From contig NZ_CAKZIK010000045.1 of the NCBI RefSeq assembly GCF_936933875.1, positions 1 through 23,199 on the forward strand: a stretch of DNA of 23,199 nt, read 5' to 3'. Below the pieces are notes generated by a model. The model had not been told where the DNA came from. It saw nothing but the letters and a program-made list of their open reading frames with translations, and did not search any database. The DNA is from an uncultured Chryseobacterium sp. (GTDB taxonomy: Bacteria > Bacteroidota > Bacteroidia > Flavobacteriales > Weeksellaceae). This document shows positions 1 through 6,943 of this stretch, piece after piece. Position 1 is the stretch's first letter. Each line of letters begins with the position of its first letter. The translations under genes were made by a program, and so were the position numbers.

Positions 1-744
1 ATCGCTTTTGTGAATGTTTTTTTTATGTTTTTCATGAAAGAAAATTTCCAGTACAATGATGCATTTCTTATGATATCTAATGCTTTGATGTGGATAGGAG
101 CTATTCTCGCTTTCGATTATTTTATTTGCAGACCGCAAACGGGAAAAAAACTCAATTTCAACTTTTCGCCCAAAAATGTTTCAACTTATCTCCTGATTTT
201 TCCGATGATGCTCGGAATGATGCTGATTGCAGAATTTATCACAGGTAGAGTTCCTGTAACCGGTCCTTTTTTTGGAAAGATGTACGAATTCTTTTCAAAG
301 TTGATGGAACAAATGTCAAAAGACACTTCCGTTATGATTGTGTTGGCGGTTTTTATGGCGCCGATTTTCGAAGAAATTGTTTTCCGCGGAATTATCCAAA
401 AAGGGATGATTAACAAAGGCATGAAACCTATGAAAGCGATTTGGATTTCTGCGTTAATTTTCGGAATTGTTCACGGAAATCCATGGCAGTTTGTAGGTGC
501 AGTTTTGTTGGGATTTGTTTTAGGAATTGTGTACGAAAGAACCAAATCTTTACTAATGCCGATTTTGCTTCACGCTTTTAATAACGGAGTTTCCACAGTT
601 TTGCTTCATTACGGAAAAACAGAAAGTTTGGCAGACTTTTTCGGCTTGTCTGAATATTTAATTTTAGCAGTCGGAATTGCTCTTTTTGCCTTATTTTATT
701 ATCTTTTTACAAGAAAATACAGAGTTCATTATTCTGAAAATTAA
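1..744 (+). CDS. CPBP family intramembrane glutamic endopeptidase (5'-truncated by window edge)
   Basis: This is a multi-pass membrane protein of the CPBP (CAAX prenyl protease / bacteriocin-processing, Abi) family, proposed glutamate-dependent intramembrane proteases. The frame is open from base 1. The first possible start seen is GTG at 10, but the text there already reads like a transmembrane helix, so the true start is probably upstream of the window. Counting from that GTG, the hallmark EEIVFRG motif is at residues 121-127 (paired Glu and the following Arg). A later GIVHGN motif and an HAFNN motif supply the conserved histidines and asparagines of the active site. Hydrophobic helices lie on both sides. 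The substrate cannot be read from sequence; many family members have no known one. rdgB follows after 21 bp on the same strand. Confidence 0.88.
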   Translation: MAFVNVFFMFFMKENFQYNDAFLMISNALMWIGAILAFDYFICRPQTGKKLNFNFSPKNVSTYLLIFPMMLGMMLIAEFITGRVPVTGPFFGKMYEFFSKLMEQMSKDTSVMIVLAVFMAPIFEEIVFRGIIQKGMINKGMKPMKAIWISALIFGIVHGNPWQFVGAVLLGFVLGIVYERTKSLLMPILLHAFNNGVSTVLLHYGKTESLADFFGLSEYLILAVGIALFALFYYLFTRKYRVHYSEN

Positions 745-765
745 TCCTCTTATCAATCATCATTT

Positions 766-1344
766 ATGGCAAAGGAAATCCTTATTGCAACTCACAATCA
801 ACACAAAAAAGAAGAAATTCAGCAAATTCTCGGAGATAATTTTTTCGTTAAAAGTCTAACCGATTACGACATCCACGACGAAATTGTGGAAGACGGAAAT
901 TCCTTCGAAGAAAATGCTCAAATTAAAGCGGAATATTGCTTCCAAAAAACCGGAATTCCGAGTGTTGGAGATGATTCAGGTTTGGTGGTGGAAGCATTGG
1001 ATGGAAGACCGGGAATTTATTCCGCACGATATGCAGGAAACCACGATTTCGCCAAGAATATTGCCAAAGTTTTGGAAGAAATGGAAGGGGAAATCAATAG
1101 GAAAGCTTATTTCATCACTGTTTTATGCTTCTATGATGAAAACGAACCGAAATTTTTTGAAGGAAGAGTGTACGGAAATTTACTCACCGAAAATAAAGGG
1201 CACAAAGGTTTCGGTTATGATCCAATTTTTGTTCCGGATGGTCACGAAATCACTTTCGCAGAAATGCTTCCCGAAGAAAAAAATAAAATATCGCACCGCA
1301 AAAACGCAATGGATTTATTTTTGGATTTTCAAAAACAGATGTAA
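766..1344 (+). CDS. rdgB: RdgB/HAM1 non-canonical purine NTP pyrophosphatase
   Basis: The enzyme hydrolyses XTP, dITP and ITP to the monophosphate and pyrophosphate, keeping deaminated purines out of DNA and RNA. At 192 residues it has normal family length. Visible family signatures are the N-terminal ATHNQHKKEE segment (phosphate-binding T/S-H-N-x-x-K), the SVGDDSGLVVEAL block with the paired metal-binding aspartates near residues 68-69, GRPGIYSARYAG for base recognition, and GFGYDPIFVP near the C terminus. The ATG start puts the motif at the usual distance from the N terminus. It is probably co-transcribed with the upstream protease gene, because only 21 bp separate them and no promoter motif is visible there. 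Confidence 0.95.
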   Translation: MAKEILIATHNQHKKEEIQQILGDNFFVKSLTDYDIHDEIVEDGNSFEENAQIKAEYCFQKTGIPSVGDDSGLVVEALDGRPGIYSARYAGNHDFAKNIAKVLEEMEGEINRKAYFITVLCFYDENEPKFFEGRVYGNLLTENKGHKGFGYDPIFVPDGHEITFAEMLPEEKNKISHRKNAMDLFLDFQKQM

Positions 1345-1402
1345 TTCAGAGGTTTAAATAGCGATAATTCTACCCAAATACTTCTGCAACGCAACTTTTA
1401 AT

Positions 1403-1410
1403 TACATTTG
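1403..1410 (+). promoter_or_regulatory. -7 element TACATTTG before rnz
   Basis: TACATTTG fits the Bacteroidota -7 consensus TAnnTTTG. It ends 18 bp before the rnz start, so the leader would be about a dozen bases. No clear TTG -33 element is present at the right spacing. A second match, TATTTTTG at 1424-1431, overlaps the start codon itself and is probably chance. Confidence 0.5.
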
Positions 1411-1428
1411 TAATATTAATCTATATTT

Positions 1429-2346
1429 TTGAGCACTTATCTTACCATTCTCGGCTTCAATTCGGCAATTCCAACTGTGAATTCTTCTCCGACTGCGCAA
1501 TTGCTCGAGATGGAAGAACGCCATTTTTTGATAGATTGTGGTGAAGGAACTCAGGTTCAGCTTAGAAAAGCAAAATCGAGATTTTCGAAAATCAACCATA
1601 TTTTTATTTCGCATCTTCATGGCGACCACTGTTTTGGTTTACCGGGACTCATTGCGAGTTTCAGGCTTTTGGGACGAGAAACGCCGCTTCATGTGTATGG
1701 TCCGAAAGGAATTAAGGAAATGCTTGAAACCATTTTCAGAATTACTGAAACGCACAAGGGTTTTGAGGTGGTTTATCATGAATTGCAAAGCAATGCTTCC
1801 GAGAAAATTTTCGAAGACAGCAGAGTAGAAGTCTATACGATTCCGCTCAATCACAGGATTTACTGCAACGGTTATCTGTTCCGAGAAAAACCGAAAGAAC
1901 GACATCTGAACATGGCCGAAATTTCGAAATACCAAGAAATTGAAACCTGCGATTATCACAATTTAAAACTGGGCAAAGACTTCGTTTTGAGTGATGGCTA
2001 CGTTTTGAAGAACGATGTACTCACTTTTGAGCCTTCAAAATCTGTAACCTATGCTTTTTGTAGTGATACACGGTATTTGGAAACCGTAGTTCCAATTGTA
2101 AAGAATGTGGACGTTTTGTATCACGAATCCACATTCCTGCATGATTTAAAGGAAATGGCAGATTATACAGGACATACAACAGCTTTAGAAGCGGCAAGAA
2201 TTGCGAGAATGGCCAATGTTGGAAAGTTAATTCTCGGACATTTTTCCAACCGTTACGGAGATTTGACGGTTTTCACTGACGAAGCCCGCGAAGTTTTCCC
2301 GAATACTTTTTTGCCAAAGGCTTTGGAGCCGGTTAAAATTGGATAA
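1429..2346 (+). CDS. rnz: Ribonuclease Z
   Basis: RNase Z is the metallo-beta-lactamase-fold endonuclease that removes 3' trailers from tRNA precursors. The 305-residue length suits the short bacterial form. The metal-binding motif HLHGDH is at residues 62-67, preceded by the LIDCGEGTQVQL block. Later metal ligands are visible in FCSDTRY and in LGHFSNRY near the C terminus. The start is TTG: the next in-frame ATG falls after the conserved beginning (STYLTILGFNSAIPT), so TTG is the best choice. The gene has its own -7 promoter motif just upstream. It lies 84 bp after rdgB. Confidence 0.95.
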   Translation: MSTYLTILGFNSAIPTVNSSPTAQLLEMEERHFLIDCGEGTQVQLRKAKSRFSKINHIFISHLHGDHCFGLPGLIASFRLLGRETPLHVYGPKGIKEMLETIFRITETHKGFEVVYHELQSNASEKIFEDSRVEVYTIPLNHRIYCNGYLFREKPKERHLNMAEISKYQEIETCDYHNLKLGKDFVLSDGYVLKNDVLTFEPSKSVTYAFCSDTRYLETVVPIVKNVDVLYHESTFLHDLKEMADYTGHTTALEAARIARMANVGKLILGHFSNRYGDLTVFTDEAREVFPNTFLPKALEPVKIG

Positions 2347-2351
2347 TTAGA

Positions 2352-2475
2352 AACCACAAAAGGCACAAAAGCTTTATGTTGTCTTGAAATTATTCAAAAG
2401 TGAAATAAGACTTTTGCTCCTTTTCTAAGCATTAATTTTAAACTTAATTAAAATACTTTTGTGACTTTTGTGGTT
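2352..2475. repeat. Inverted-repeat element with 20-bp arms (19/20 match)
   Basis: The arms are AACCACAAAAGGCACAAAAG at 2352-2371 and its near-perfect reverse complement at 2456-2475, with one mismatch. They enclose about 84 bp of AT-rich DNA with no ORF. A third, solitary arm with 19/20 identity lies at 16261-16280, and a shorter decayed match lies at 22026-22038, so this is a dispersed repeat. The right arm also carries the -7 promoter motif of the next gene. No transposase is nearby. It resembles a MITE-like or REP-like intergenic element. Confidence 0.7.
2454..2461 (+). promoter_or_regulatory. -7 element TACTTTTG inside the repeat's right arm
   Basis: TACTTTTG matches TAnnTTTG and ends 22 bp before the ATG at 2484. 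It overlaps the right arm of the inverted repeat, so the repeat seems to provide the promoter of the TIGR02757 gene. No good TTG -33 element is seen. Confidence 0.45.
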
Positions 2476-2483
2476 GAAAAAAT

Positions 2484-3266
2484 ATGGTTGAAAAAATGAA
2501 TTTCAGCGGACTAAAAAACTTCCTCGACGAAAAAGCCGAGTTCTACAACGACAAAAGCTTTGTGGAGAACGACCCGATTCAGATTCCGCACCGTTTCTCA
2601 TTGAAACAGGATATTGAAATTGCAGGTTTTTTAACGGCGACCATTTCCTGGGGAAACAGAAAGTCCATCATCAACAATGCCGAAAAAATGATGAATTGGC
2701 TTGGAAATTCGCCCTATGATTTTGTGATGAATTACATATCGGGAGATTTGGATTTTATAGAAAATAGAGCCGTTCACAGAACTTTCAATACGGAAGATTT
2801 TAAATTTTTTATTGAAAATCTTAACCGGATTTATCAGCAAAACGATTCACTGGAACATCTATTCAAAACCAATCATTCTGAAGCCAATTTCTATCACGCT
2901 TTGGAACGTTTTAGAACGCAGTTTTTTAATGAAGATTTTTCGCACAGAAGTTCAAAGCATGTCAGTTCGACGTATAAAAATTCATCAGCAAAACGTTTGA
3001 TGATGTTTCTTCGCTGGATGGTTCGGAAGGATAAAAAAGGCGTGGATTTCGGTATTTGGAAAGATATCGATGCAAAATTTTTGTCGATTCCGTTGGATGT
3101 TCATACCGGAAATATTTCACGAAAACTCAGTTTGATTCAAAGAAAACAAAACGACTGGAAAACAGTGGAAGAATTGGATGTAATTTTGAGAAAAATGGAT
3201 GCTAAAGATCCCGCAAAATATGATTTTGCCCTTTTTGGATTGGGTGTTTCGGGCGATTTTGAGTAA
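2484..3266 (+). CDS. TIGR02757 (DUF2400) family protein
   Basis: This 260-residue protein belongs to the widespread TIGR02757/DUF2400 family, whose function is unknown to me. Recognisable family features are the N-terminal DEKAEFYN block, the FLTATISWGNRK segment, the central RLMMFLRWMVRKDKKGVDFG block, the PLDVHTG motif and the C-terminal DPAKYDFALFGLG. The arrangement of helices and the LDVHTG motif recall helix-hairpin-helix DNA glycosylase-like proteins, but that is only a resemblance. An alternative in-frame ATG at 2496 could be the real start; the first 12 bases of the gene (2484-2495) partly duplicate the sequence just before it. The gene stands alone behind its own promoter motif. Confidence 0.9.
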   Translation: MVEKMNFSGLKNFLDEKAEFYNDKSFVENDPIQIPHRFSLKQDIEIAGFLTATISWGNRKSIINNAEKMMNWLGNSPYDFVMNYISGDLDFIENRAVHRTFNTEDFKFFIENLNRIYQQNDSLEHLFKTNHSEANFYHALERFRTQFFNEDFSHRSSKHVSSTYKNSSAKRLMMFLRWMVRKDKKGVDFGIWKDIDAKFLSIPLDVHTGNISRKLSLIQRKQNDWKTVEELDVILRKMDAKDPAKYDFALFGLGVSGDFE

Positions 3267-3271
3267 TTTTG
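3240..3271 (+). promoter_or_regulatory. Promoter overlapping the stop codon of the preceding gene
   Basis: TTG at 3240-3242 and TAATTTTG at 3264-3271 are separated by 21 bp, matching the flavobacterial consensus TTG-N(17-23)-TAnnTTTG. The TAA of the -7 element is the stop codon of the TIGR02757 gene. The predicted transcript would start about a dozen bases before the ATG at 3290, which argues against the TTG codon at 3269 as the start. Confidence 0.6.
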
Positions 3272-3289
3272 TACAAACGCATTGAAAAA

Positions 3290-3868
3290 ATGAGAAGAGA
3301 AACAAGGAACATTCAGGCTTTGGAAAAAGCTGCAGAAAAAATCACAGCCTGGGTTGGCTCAATTCCATCATTAATCGTTCATACCATTCTTTTTTTGGTT
3401 GCGTTTCTGCTTCCTGTCTTCAAAGTAATTGAGTTCGACCAAATGCTGTTGATTTTAACGACGATTCTTTCATTGGAAGCCATTTATTTATCAATTTTCA
3501 TTCAGCTATCAGTAAACCGAAGCCGCGAACATATTGAAGATTTGAAGGAAGACGTATCTGAAATTCAGGAAGACATCGAAGATATCCAGGAAGACATCGA
3601 GGAAATCAGCGAGGATATTGAAGAAATTAGTGTAGATATCGACGACATTCAGGAAGATATCGAAGAAATCAACGAGGACGAAGAAGAGGAGGAAGAAGAT
3701 CACAACGAACGTGCAAAAAATGTAATGCTGAAGAGCAAAGTTTCTTCCAATAAAAACGAAATCAAAGCCTTAAAGGAAATGATTTCAAAACTTCAGGTTC
3801 AACTCGAAGAAATGAAAAATGAAGAGGATGATGAAGACGAGGACGATGAACACGAAGAAAATTTCTAA
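3290..3868 (+). CDS. DUF1003-like membrane protein with acidic isoleucine coiled coil
   Basis: The N-terminal half has two hydrophobic helices (about residues 27-44 and 51-73 from this ATG). The stretch IEFDQMLLILTTILSLEAIYLS followed by an NRS turn resembles the core of DUF1003 proteins, whose function is unknown. After the second helix comes a cytosolic-type tail: six heptads with isoleucine at every a and d position, then a run of acidic residues, a Lys-containing second helix, and a C terminus of mostly Asp and Glu. Only the acidic coiled coil and the terminal acidic patch are unusual for the family. The ATG at 3290 was preferred to a TTG at 3269 because the latter lies inside the predicted promoter. 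The stop overlaps the stop of convergent rsmA by 3 bp. Confidence 0.8.
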   Translation: MRRETRNIQALEKAAEKITAWVGSIPSLIVHTILFLVAFLLPVFKVIEFDQMLLILTTILSLEAIYLSIFIQLSVNRSREHIEDLKEDVSEIQEDIEDIQEDIEEISEDIEEISVDIDDIQEDIEEINEDEEEEEEDHNERAKNVMLKSKVSSNKNEIKALKEMISKLQVQLEEMKNEEDDEDEDDEHEENF

Positions 3869-4632
3869 GCGTTTTTCCATTCATTCGTAAACGAAATAAA
3901 ATCTTCCACCGACAATTCTTCGGCTCTTTTATCCAAAAATGCGTGCGTTTTCAAGGCTTCAGGAATATTAAGGATTTTCAAAGCGTTGCTGAGCTTTTTC
4001 CTTCTTTGGTTAAATCCTGCCTTTACAATTTGTTTGAACAACACTTCGTTTCCGGCTAATCCGCGTTTCGGATTTCTTGTCATTTTAATCACACCCGATT
4101 TTACTTTCGGTGGCGGATTAAACACATTTTCATGAACAGTAAACAAATATTTCACATCATATAAAGCCTGAATCAAAACCGAGAGAATTCCGTAATCTTT
4201 CGTTCTGGGAACTGCCGCAGTTCTTTCTGCAACTTCTTTCTGAAACATTCCGACCATTTCCGGAACCTGTTCGTAATGGTCGATAATTTTAAACAAAATC
4301 TGCGATGAAATATTGTACGGAAAATTTCCAATCACTGCGATTTGTTCATTTGAAGCAAAAGCGAAATTTGTTTTCAGAAAGTCGCCAACAAAGCTGTTTT
4401 CGGAAAGTTTGATGTAATTTTTTTTGAGATAATCAATAGATTCAGTATCAATTTCGGCCAAAAATACTTCATCATCTCGTTCGAGAAGATATTTGGTAAG
4501 AACGCCCATTCCGGGACCCACTTCCAAAACTTTTTGATAACCTTCGAAACTTAATCCTTCTACAATTTTACGGGCGATATTTTCGTCGGTAAGAAAGTGC
4601 TGTCCTAGATGTTTTTTTGCCTTTACACTCAA
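3865..4632 (-). CDS. rsmA: 16S rRNA (adenine1518-N6/adenine1519-N6)-dimethyltransferase
   Basis: RsmA (KsgA) dimethylates two adjacent adenines in the 3'-terminal hairpin of 16S rRNA using S-adenosylmethionine, acting late in small-subunit assembly. The 255-residue product begins with the family block KKHLGQHFLTD, has the SAM-binding LEVGPGMGVLT (residues 36-46) and the catalytic NFPYNISS at 103-110. The start is a TTG codon; no ATG lies ahead of the conserved N terminus. The stop is TAG. The gene converges with the DUF1003-like gene and diverges from ftsX, leaving 91 bp for two promoters. No TAnnTTTG motif is evident upstream of rsmA. Confidence 0.95.
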   Translation of the reverse strand: MSVKAKKHLGQHFLTDENIARKIVEGLSFEGYQKVLEVGPGMGVLTKYLLERDDEVFLAEIDTESIDYLKKNYIKLSENSFVGDFLKTNFAFASNEQIAVIGNFPYNISSQILFKIIDHYEQVPEMVGMFQKEVAERTAAVPRTKDYGILSVLIQALYDVKYLFTVHENVFNPPPKVKSGVIKMTRNPKRGLAGNEVLFKQIVKAGFNQRRKKLSNALKILNIPEALKTHAFLDKRAEELSVEDFISFTNEWKNA

Positions 4633-4723
4633 GATTTTTTATGATTTTATTAACACTGATTTTCGTTGATTCTTCGGCAAATTTCGGAAGATTTTTTCTA
4701 TTTTAGCCGAAAATTTTTATTTG

Positions 4724-5623
4724 ATGGCAAAAACAGTTGATGATTTTAACAAAAGCAGACTCCGTTCGAGCAATATTACCGTGGTGGTTTCCATTGCTTT
4801 AGTGTTGTTTTTGTTAGGTTTAATGGGGCTTATCCTGATTAACGCACAGAAATATTCGGATTATATTAAAGAGCAGTTGGTGGTTAATGCCTACTTCGAC
4901 GAAAATTACGACCCGAAAGATTCTTTAAAAATCGACAAACAGGAGAAAACTGCTTTGCAAACCATCGAAAAACTGACGCCTGTAAAACGTGCAACTTACA
5001 TTTCCCGTGAAATGGCCGCAACAGAAGCCAAAAAAAGTATGGGGATTGAAAGTGATGCACTTTTCGAAGAAAATATTTTTCCCTCTTCTGTGGAGGTCGC
5101 TTTAAAACCGGAATATGTTGACCCTGCAAAAATCGACGACGCTATGAAGCAACTTAAATCAGTTCCCGGAATTGTTGATGTAAAAAACAACAGCGAACTG
5201 ATGGTGGAAGTGTACAATAATCTGAACAGAATCTTGAAGTGGATTCTTGGTTTCTCTTTACTGTTCCTTGTTTTGGCAGTGGTTTTAATTAACAACTCTA
5301 TACGTTTGAAGATTTTCTCGAAGAGATTTATCATCAAAACGATGCAGTTGGTTGGAGCAAAACGCAGATTTATTTTACAGCCTTTCATCAAAGAAGCCAT
5401 TGTTTTAGGATTAATTGGTTCTGTCATCGGACTTTTGGCCTTATTTGGAGTGTGGTATTATTTCACAAGCGAAATCGGACAGCAGTTTATTCAGCAAGAC
5501 CCAAATTATCTTTGGCTGATTCTTTTGGTTTTTGCGGTGGGAATTATCATCACCGTTTTAAGTACGATTTTTGCGACGTGGAGATTCCTTAAATCTAATG
5601 TGGACGATTTATATTACTCATAA
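4724..5623 (+). CDS. ftsX: Cell division ABC transporter subunit FtsX
   Basis: FtsX is the membrane half of the FtsEX complex, which couples ATP hydrolysis to activation of cell-wall hydrolases at the septum. The 299-residue protein has an N-terminal transmembrane helix (about residues 17-40), a periplasmic domain of about 130 residues (starting near KEQLVVNAYFDE), then three further helices near 170-195, 225-248 and 262-285. The four-helix layout with a large first loop and the TMQLVGAKRRFILQPF stretch are typical of FtsX. The ATG at 4724 is chosen over a TTG directly before it. ftsE is not in the window. The DUF3098 gene follows after 2 bp, so the two are co-transcribed. Confidence 0.93.
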   Translation: MAKTVDDFNKSRLRSSNITVVVSIALVLFLLGLMGLILINAQKYSDYIKEQLVVNAYFDENYDPKDSLKIDKQEKTALQTIEKLTPVKRATYISREMAATEAKKSMGIESDALFEENIFPSSVEVALKPEYVDPAKIDDAMKQLKSVPGIVDVKNNSELMVEVYNNLNRILKWILGFSLLFLVLAVVLINNSIRLKIFSKRFIIKTMQLVGAKRRFILQPFIKEAIVLGLIGSVIGLLALFGVWYYFTSEIGQQFIQQDPNYLWLILLVFAVGIIITVLSTIFATWRFLKSNVDDLYYS

Positions 5624-5625
5624 TC

Positions 5626-5928
5626 ATGGCTAAAAAAAATCAGAAATTTTCTGCAGACCAATTCGGCTCAGAAACGAAAGTTGCCGCAGAAAAACAAAAC
5701 TTTTATTTCGGAAAAGAAAACTACAAATGGATGTTGATTGGTTTGGCTATGATTGTTGTAGGATATCTTTTGATGATGGGAGCCGACGCCAATACTGTTG
5801 ACGGTAAATACGACCCGAATTCCTGGAACGAAGGTATTTTCTCCATCCGCAGAATCCGCATTGCGCCGCTTTTGGTGGTAGCCGGATTTGCAGTAGAAGT
5901 ATACGCGATTTTAAAGCGAAATAAATAA
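5626..5928 (+). CDS. DUF3098 domain-containing membrane protein
   Basis: A 100-residue protein with a soluble N terminus of about 35 residues and two hydrophobic helices (about 36-52 and 78-96). The stretch between them contains GADANTVDGKYDPNSWNEGIFS followed by RRIRIAPLLVV. These features match the DUF3098 family, which in Bacteroidota commonly sits between ftsX and uppP. Function is unknown; the conserved place beside ftsX suggests a role in division or envelope growth, which is inference. It follows ftsX by 2 bp and is closed by a strong terminator at 5945-5990. Confidence 0.88.
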   Translation: MAKKNQKFSADQFGSETKVAAEKQNFYFGKENYKWMLIGLAMIVVGYLLMMGADANTVDGKYDPNSWNEGIFSIRRIRIAPLLVVAGFAVEVYAILKRNK

Positions 5929-5944
5929 CGAAATTCAATACCCG

Positions 5945-5990
5945 AAACTTTGTCAAAGATTCAGAACTTTGACAAAGTTTTTTTTTATTC
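5945..5990 (+). terminator. Strong intrinsic terminator between DUF3098 gene and uppP
   Basis: The perfect 14-bp stem AAACTTTGTCAAAG (5945-5958) pairs with 5967-5980 around an 8-base loop. It is followed at once by a run of T to 5986. It should end the ftsX transcript. It stops only 8 to 12 bases before the uppP ATG, so uppP must rely on read-through or on a promoter within or very near the hairpin. Confidence 0.85.
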
Positions 5991-5998
5991 AATAAACT

Positions 5999-6814
5999 AT
6001 GGATTTAATTAAAGCAATCATCATTGCCATCATCGAAGGTCTTACAGAATATCTTCCGGTTTCCTCTACAGCGCACATGATTTTCACGAGTTCTATTTTC
6101 GGAATTCAGAATGATGAGTTTGTAAAGATGTTTCAGGTTTCCATTCAGTTCGGAGCCATTCTCGCGGTAGTTTTTCTGTATTGGAAGAAATTTTTCGATT
6201 TCAAAAACCTCAATTTCTATCTGAAATTGGCTGCAGCTGTTGTTCCTGCTTTGGTTTTGGGAAAACTGTTCGATGACAAAATTGAAGCTGTGTTAGGTGA
6301 CCCAGTTCCTATCGCTATTGTTTTAATTATTGGCGGAATTTTTCTGCTTTTTATTGATAAAATTTTTACAACACATACCATTGATGACGAGAAGGAAATC
6401 TCTTTCAAAACAGCCATTATTATTGGTTTTTGGCAATGTTTGGCCATGATGCCCGGAACAAGCCGAAGTGCTGCTTCCATCATCGGTGGAATGCAGCAGA
6501 AATTAACCAGAAAAGCTGCGGCGGAATTTTCGTTTTTCTTGGCTGTACCTACCATGTTGGCAGTAACAACCTATTCAATTTTCCTAAAAGACTGGAATCA
6601 CAACGGTGTTGAACAAAAGGGCTACGAAATGCTGATGCAGGGAAATAATCTGACGATGTTTTTGGTAGGAAATGTTGTAGCTTTTTTGGTTGCTGTAATT
6701 GCGATTAAGTTTTTTATCGGCGTTTTAACCAAGTATGGTTTCAAACCTTGGGGTTGGTACAGAATTATTGTCGGAATTGCTTTGCTGATTTATTTTACTC
6801 AGTTTAATAAATAA
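5999..6814 (+). CDS. uppP: Undecaprenyl-diphosphate phosphatase
   Basis: UppP (BacA) dephosphorylates undecaprenyl diphosphate at the cytoplasmic membrane, recycling the lipid carrier for peptidoglycan and other envelope polymers; overproduction gives bacitracin resistance. The 271-residue, multi-helix protein carries both catalytic blocks: EGLTEYLPVSSTAH at residues 13-26 and PGTSRSAAS at 152-160. The C-terminal GWYRI sequence is also typical. The order ftsX, DUF3098, uppP, truB is common in Bacteroidota. No TAnnTTTG motif is seen between the terminator and the start codon, which leaves its transcription unclear. Confidence 0.95.
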   Translation: MDLIKAIIIAIIEGLTEYLPVSSTAHMIFTSSIFGIQNDEFVKMFQVSIQFGAILAVVFLYWKKFFDFKNLNFYLKLAAAVVPALVLGKLFDDKIEAVLGDPVPIAIVLIIGGIFLLFIDKIFTTHTIDDEKEISFKTAIIIGFWQCLAMMPGTSRSAASIIGGMQQKLTRKAAAEFSFFLAVPTMLAVTTYSIFLKDWNHNGVEQKGYEMLMQGNNLTMFLVGNVVAFLVAVIAIKFFIGVLTKYGFKPWGWYRIIVGIALLIYFTQFNK

Positions 6815-6819
6815 TTTTT

Positions 6820-6913
6820 GGGCAGCTATTTCCGTCTTCCGCTCCCAATCTTTTTATTGCGCGGCGCCGAAGGCGCCGCGCAATAAAAAGGATTTCCGCT
6901 CAAGCCGGGCTGC
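6820..6913. repeat. Intergenic hairpin repeat, copy A (GC-rich stem, GAA triloop)
   Basis: A perfect 19-bp stem (6850-6868 with 6872-6890) closes a three-base GAA loop. The stem runs from AT at the base to a GC-only tip (GCGCGGCGCC). It is flanked by CAATC on the left and GGATTTCCGCT on the right, and the outer sequence ends in CCGGGCTGC. Copy B at 21735-21775 has the same CAATCTTTTT and AAAAAG-ATTTCC flanks but a different stem. The element fills almost all of the uppP-truB gap. It may act as a terminator or RNA-stability hairpin. Confidence 0.8.
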
Positions 6914-6943
6914 AATGCAGAAATACTTCCAAATTTTGGATAA

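Noticed and set aside
884..1357. 157-codon frame overlapping rdgB.
   Set aside because: It is an out-of-frame shadow of rdgB with no recognisable protein features.
1424..1431. Second TAnnTTTG match overlapping the rnz TTG start.
   Set aside because: A transcript from here would begin inside the gene; the upstream match at 1403 is better placed.
4996..5427. 143-codon minus-strand frame opposite ftsX.
   Set aside because: It lies wholly within ftsX, has no start signals or known motifs, and is explained by low stop frequency on the opposite strand.
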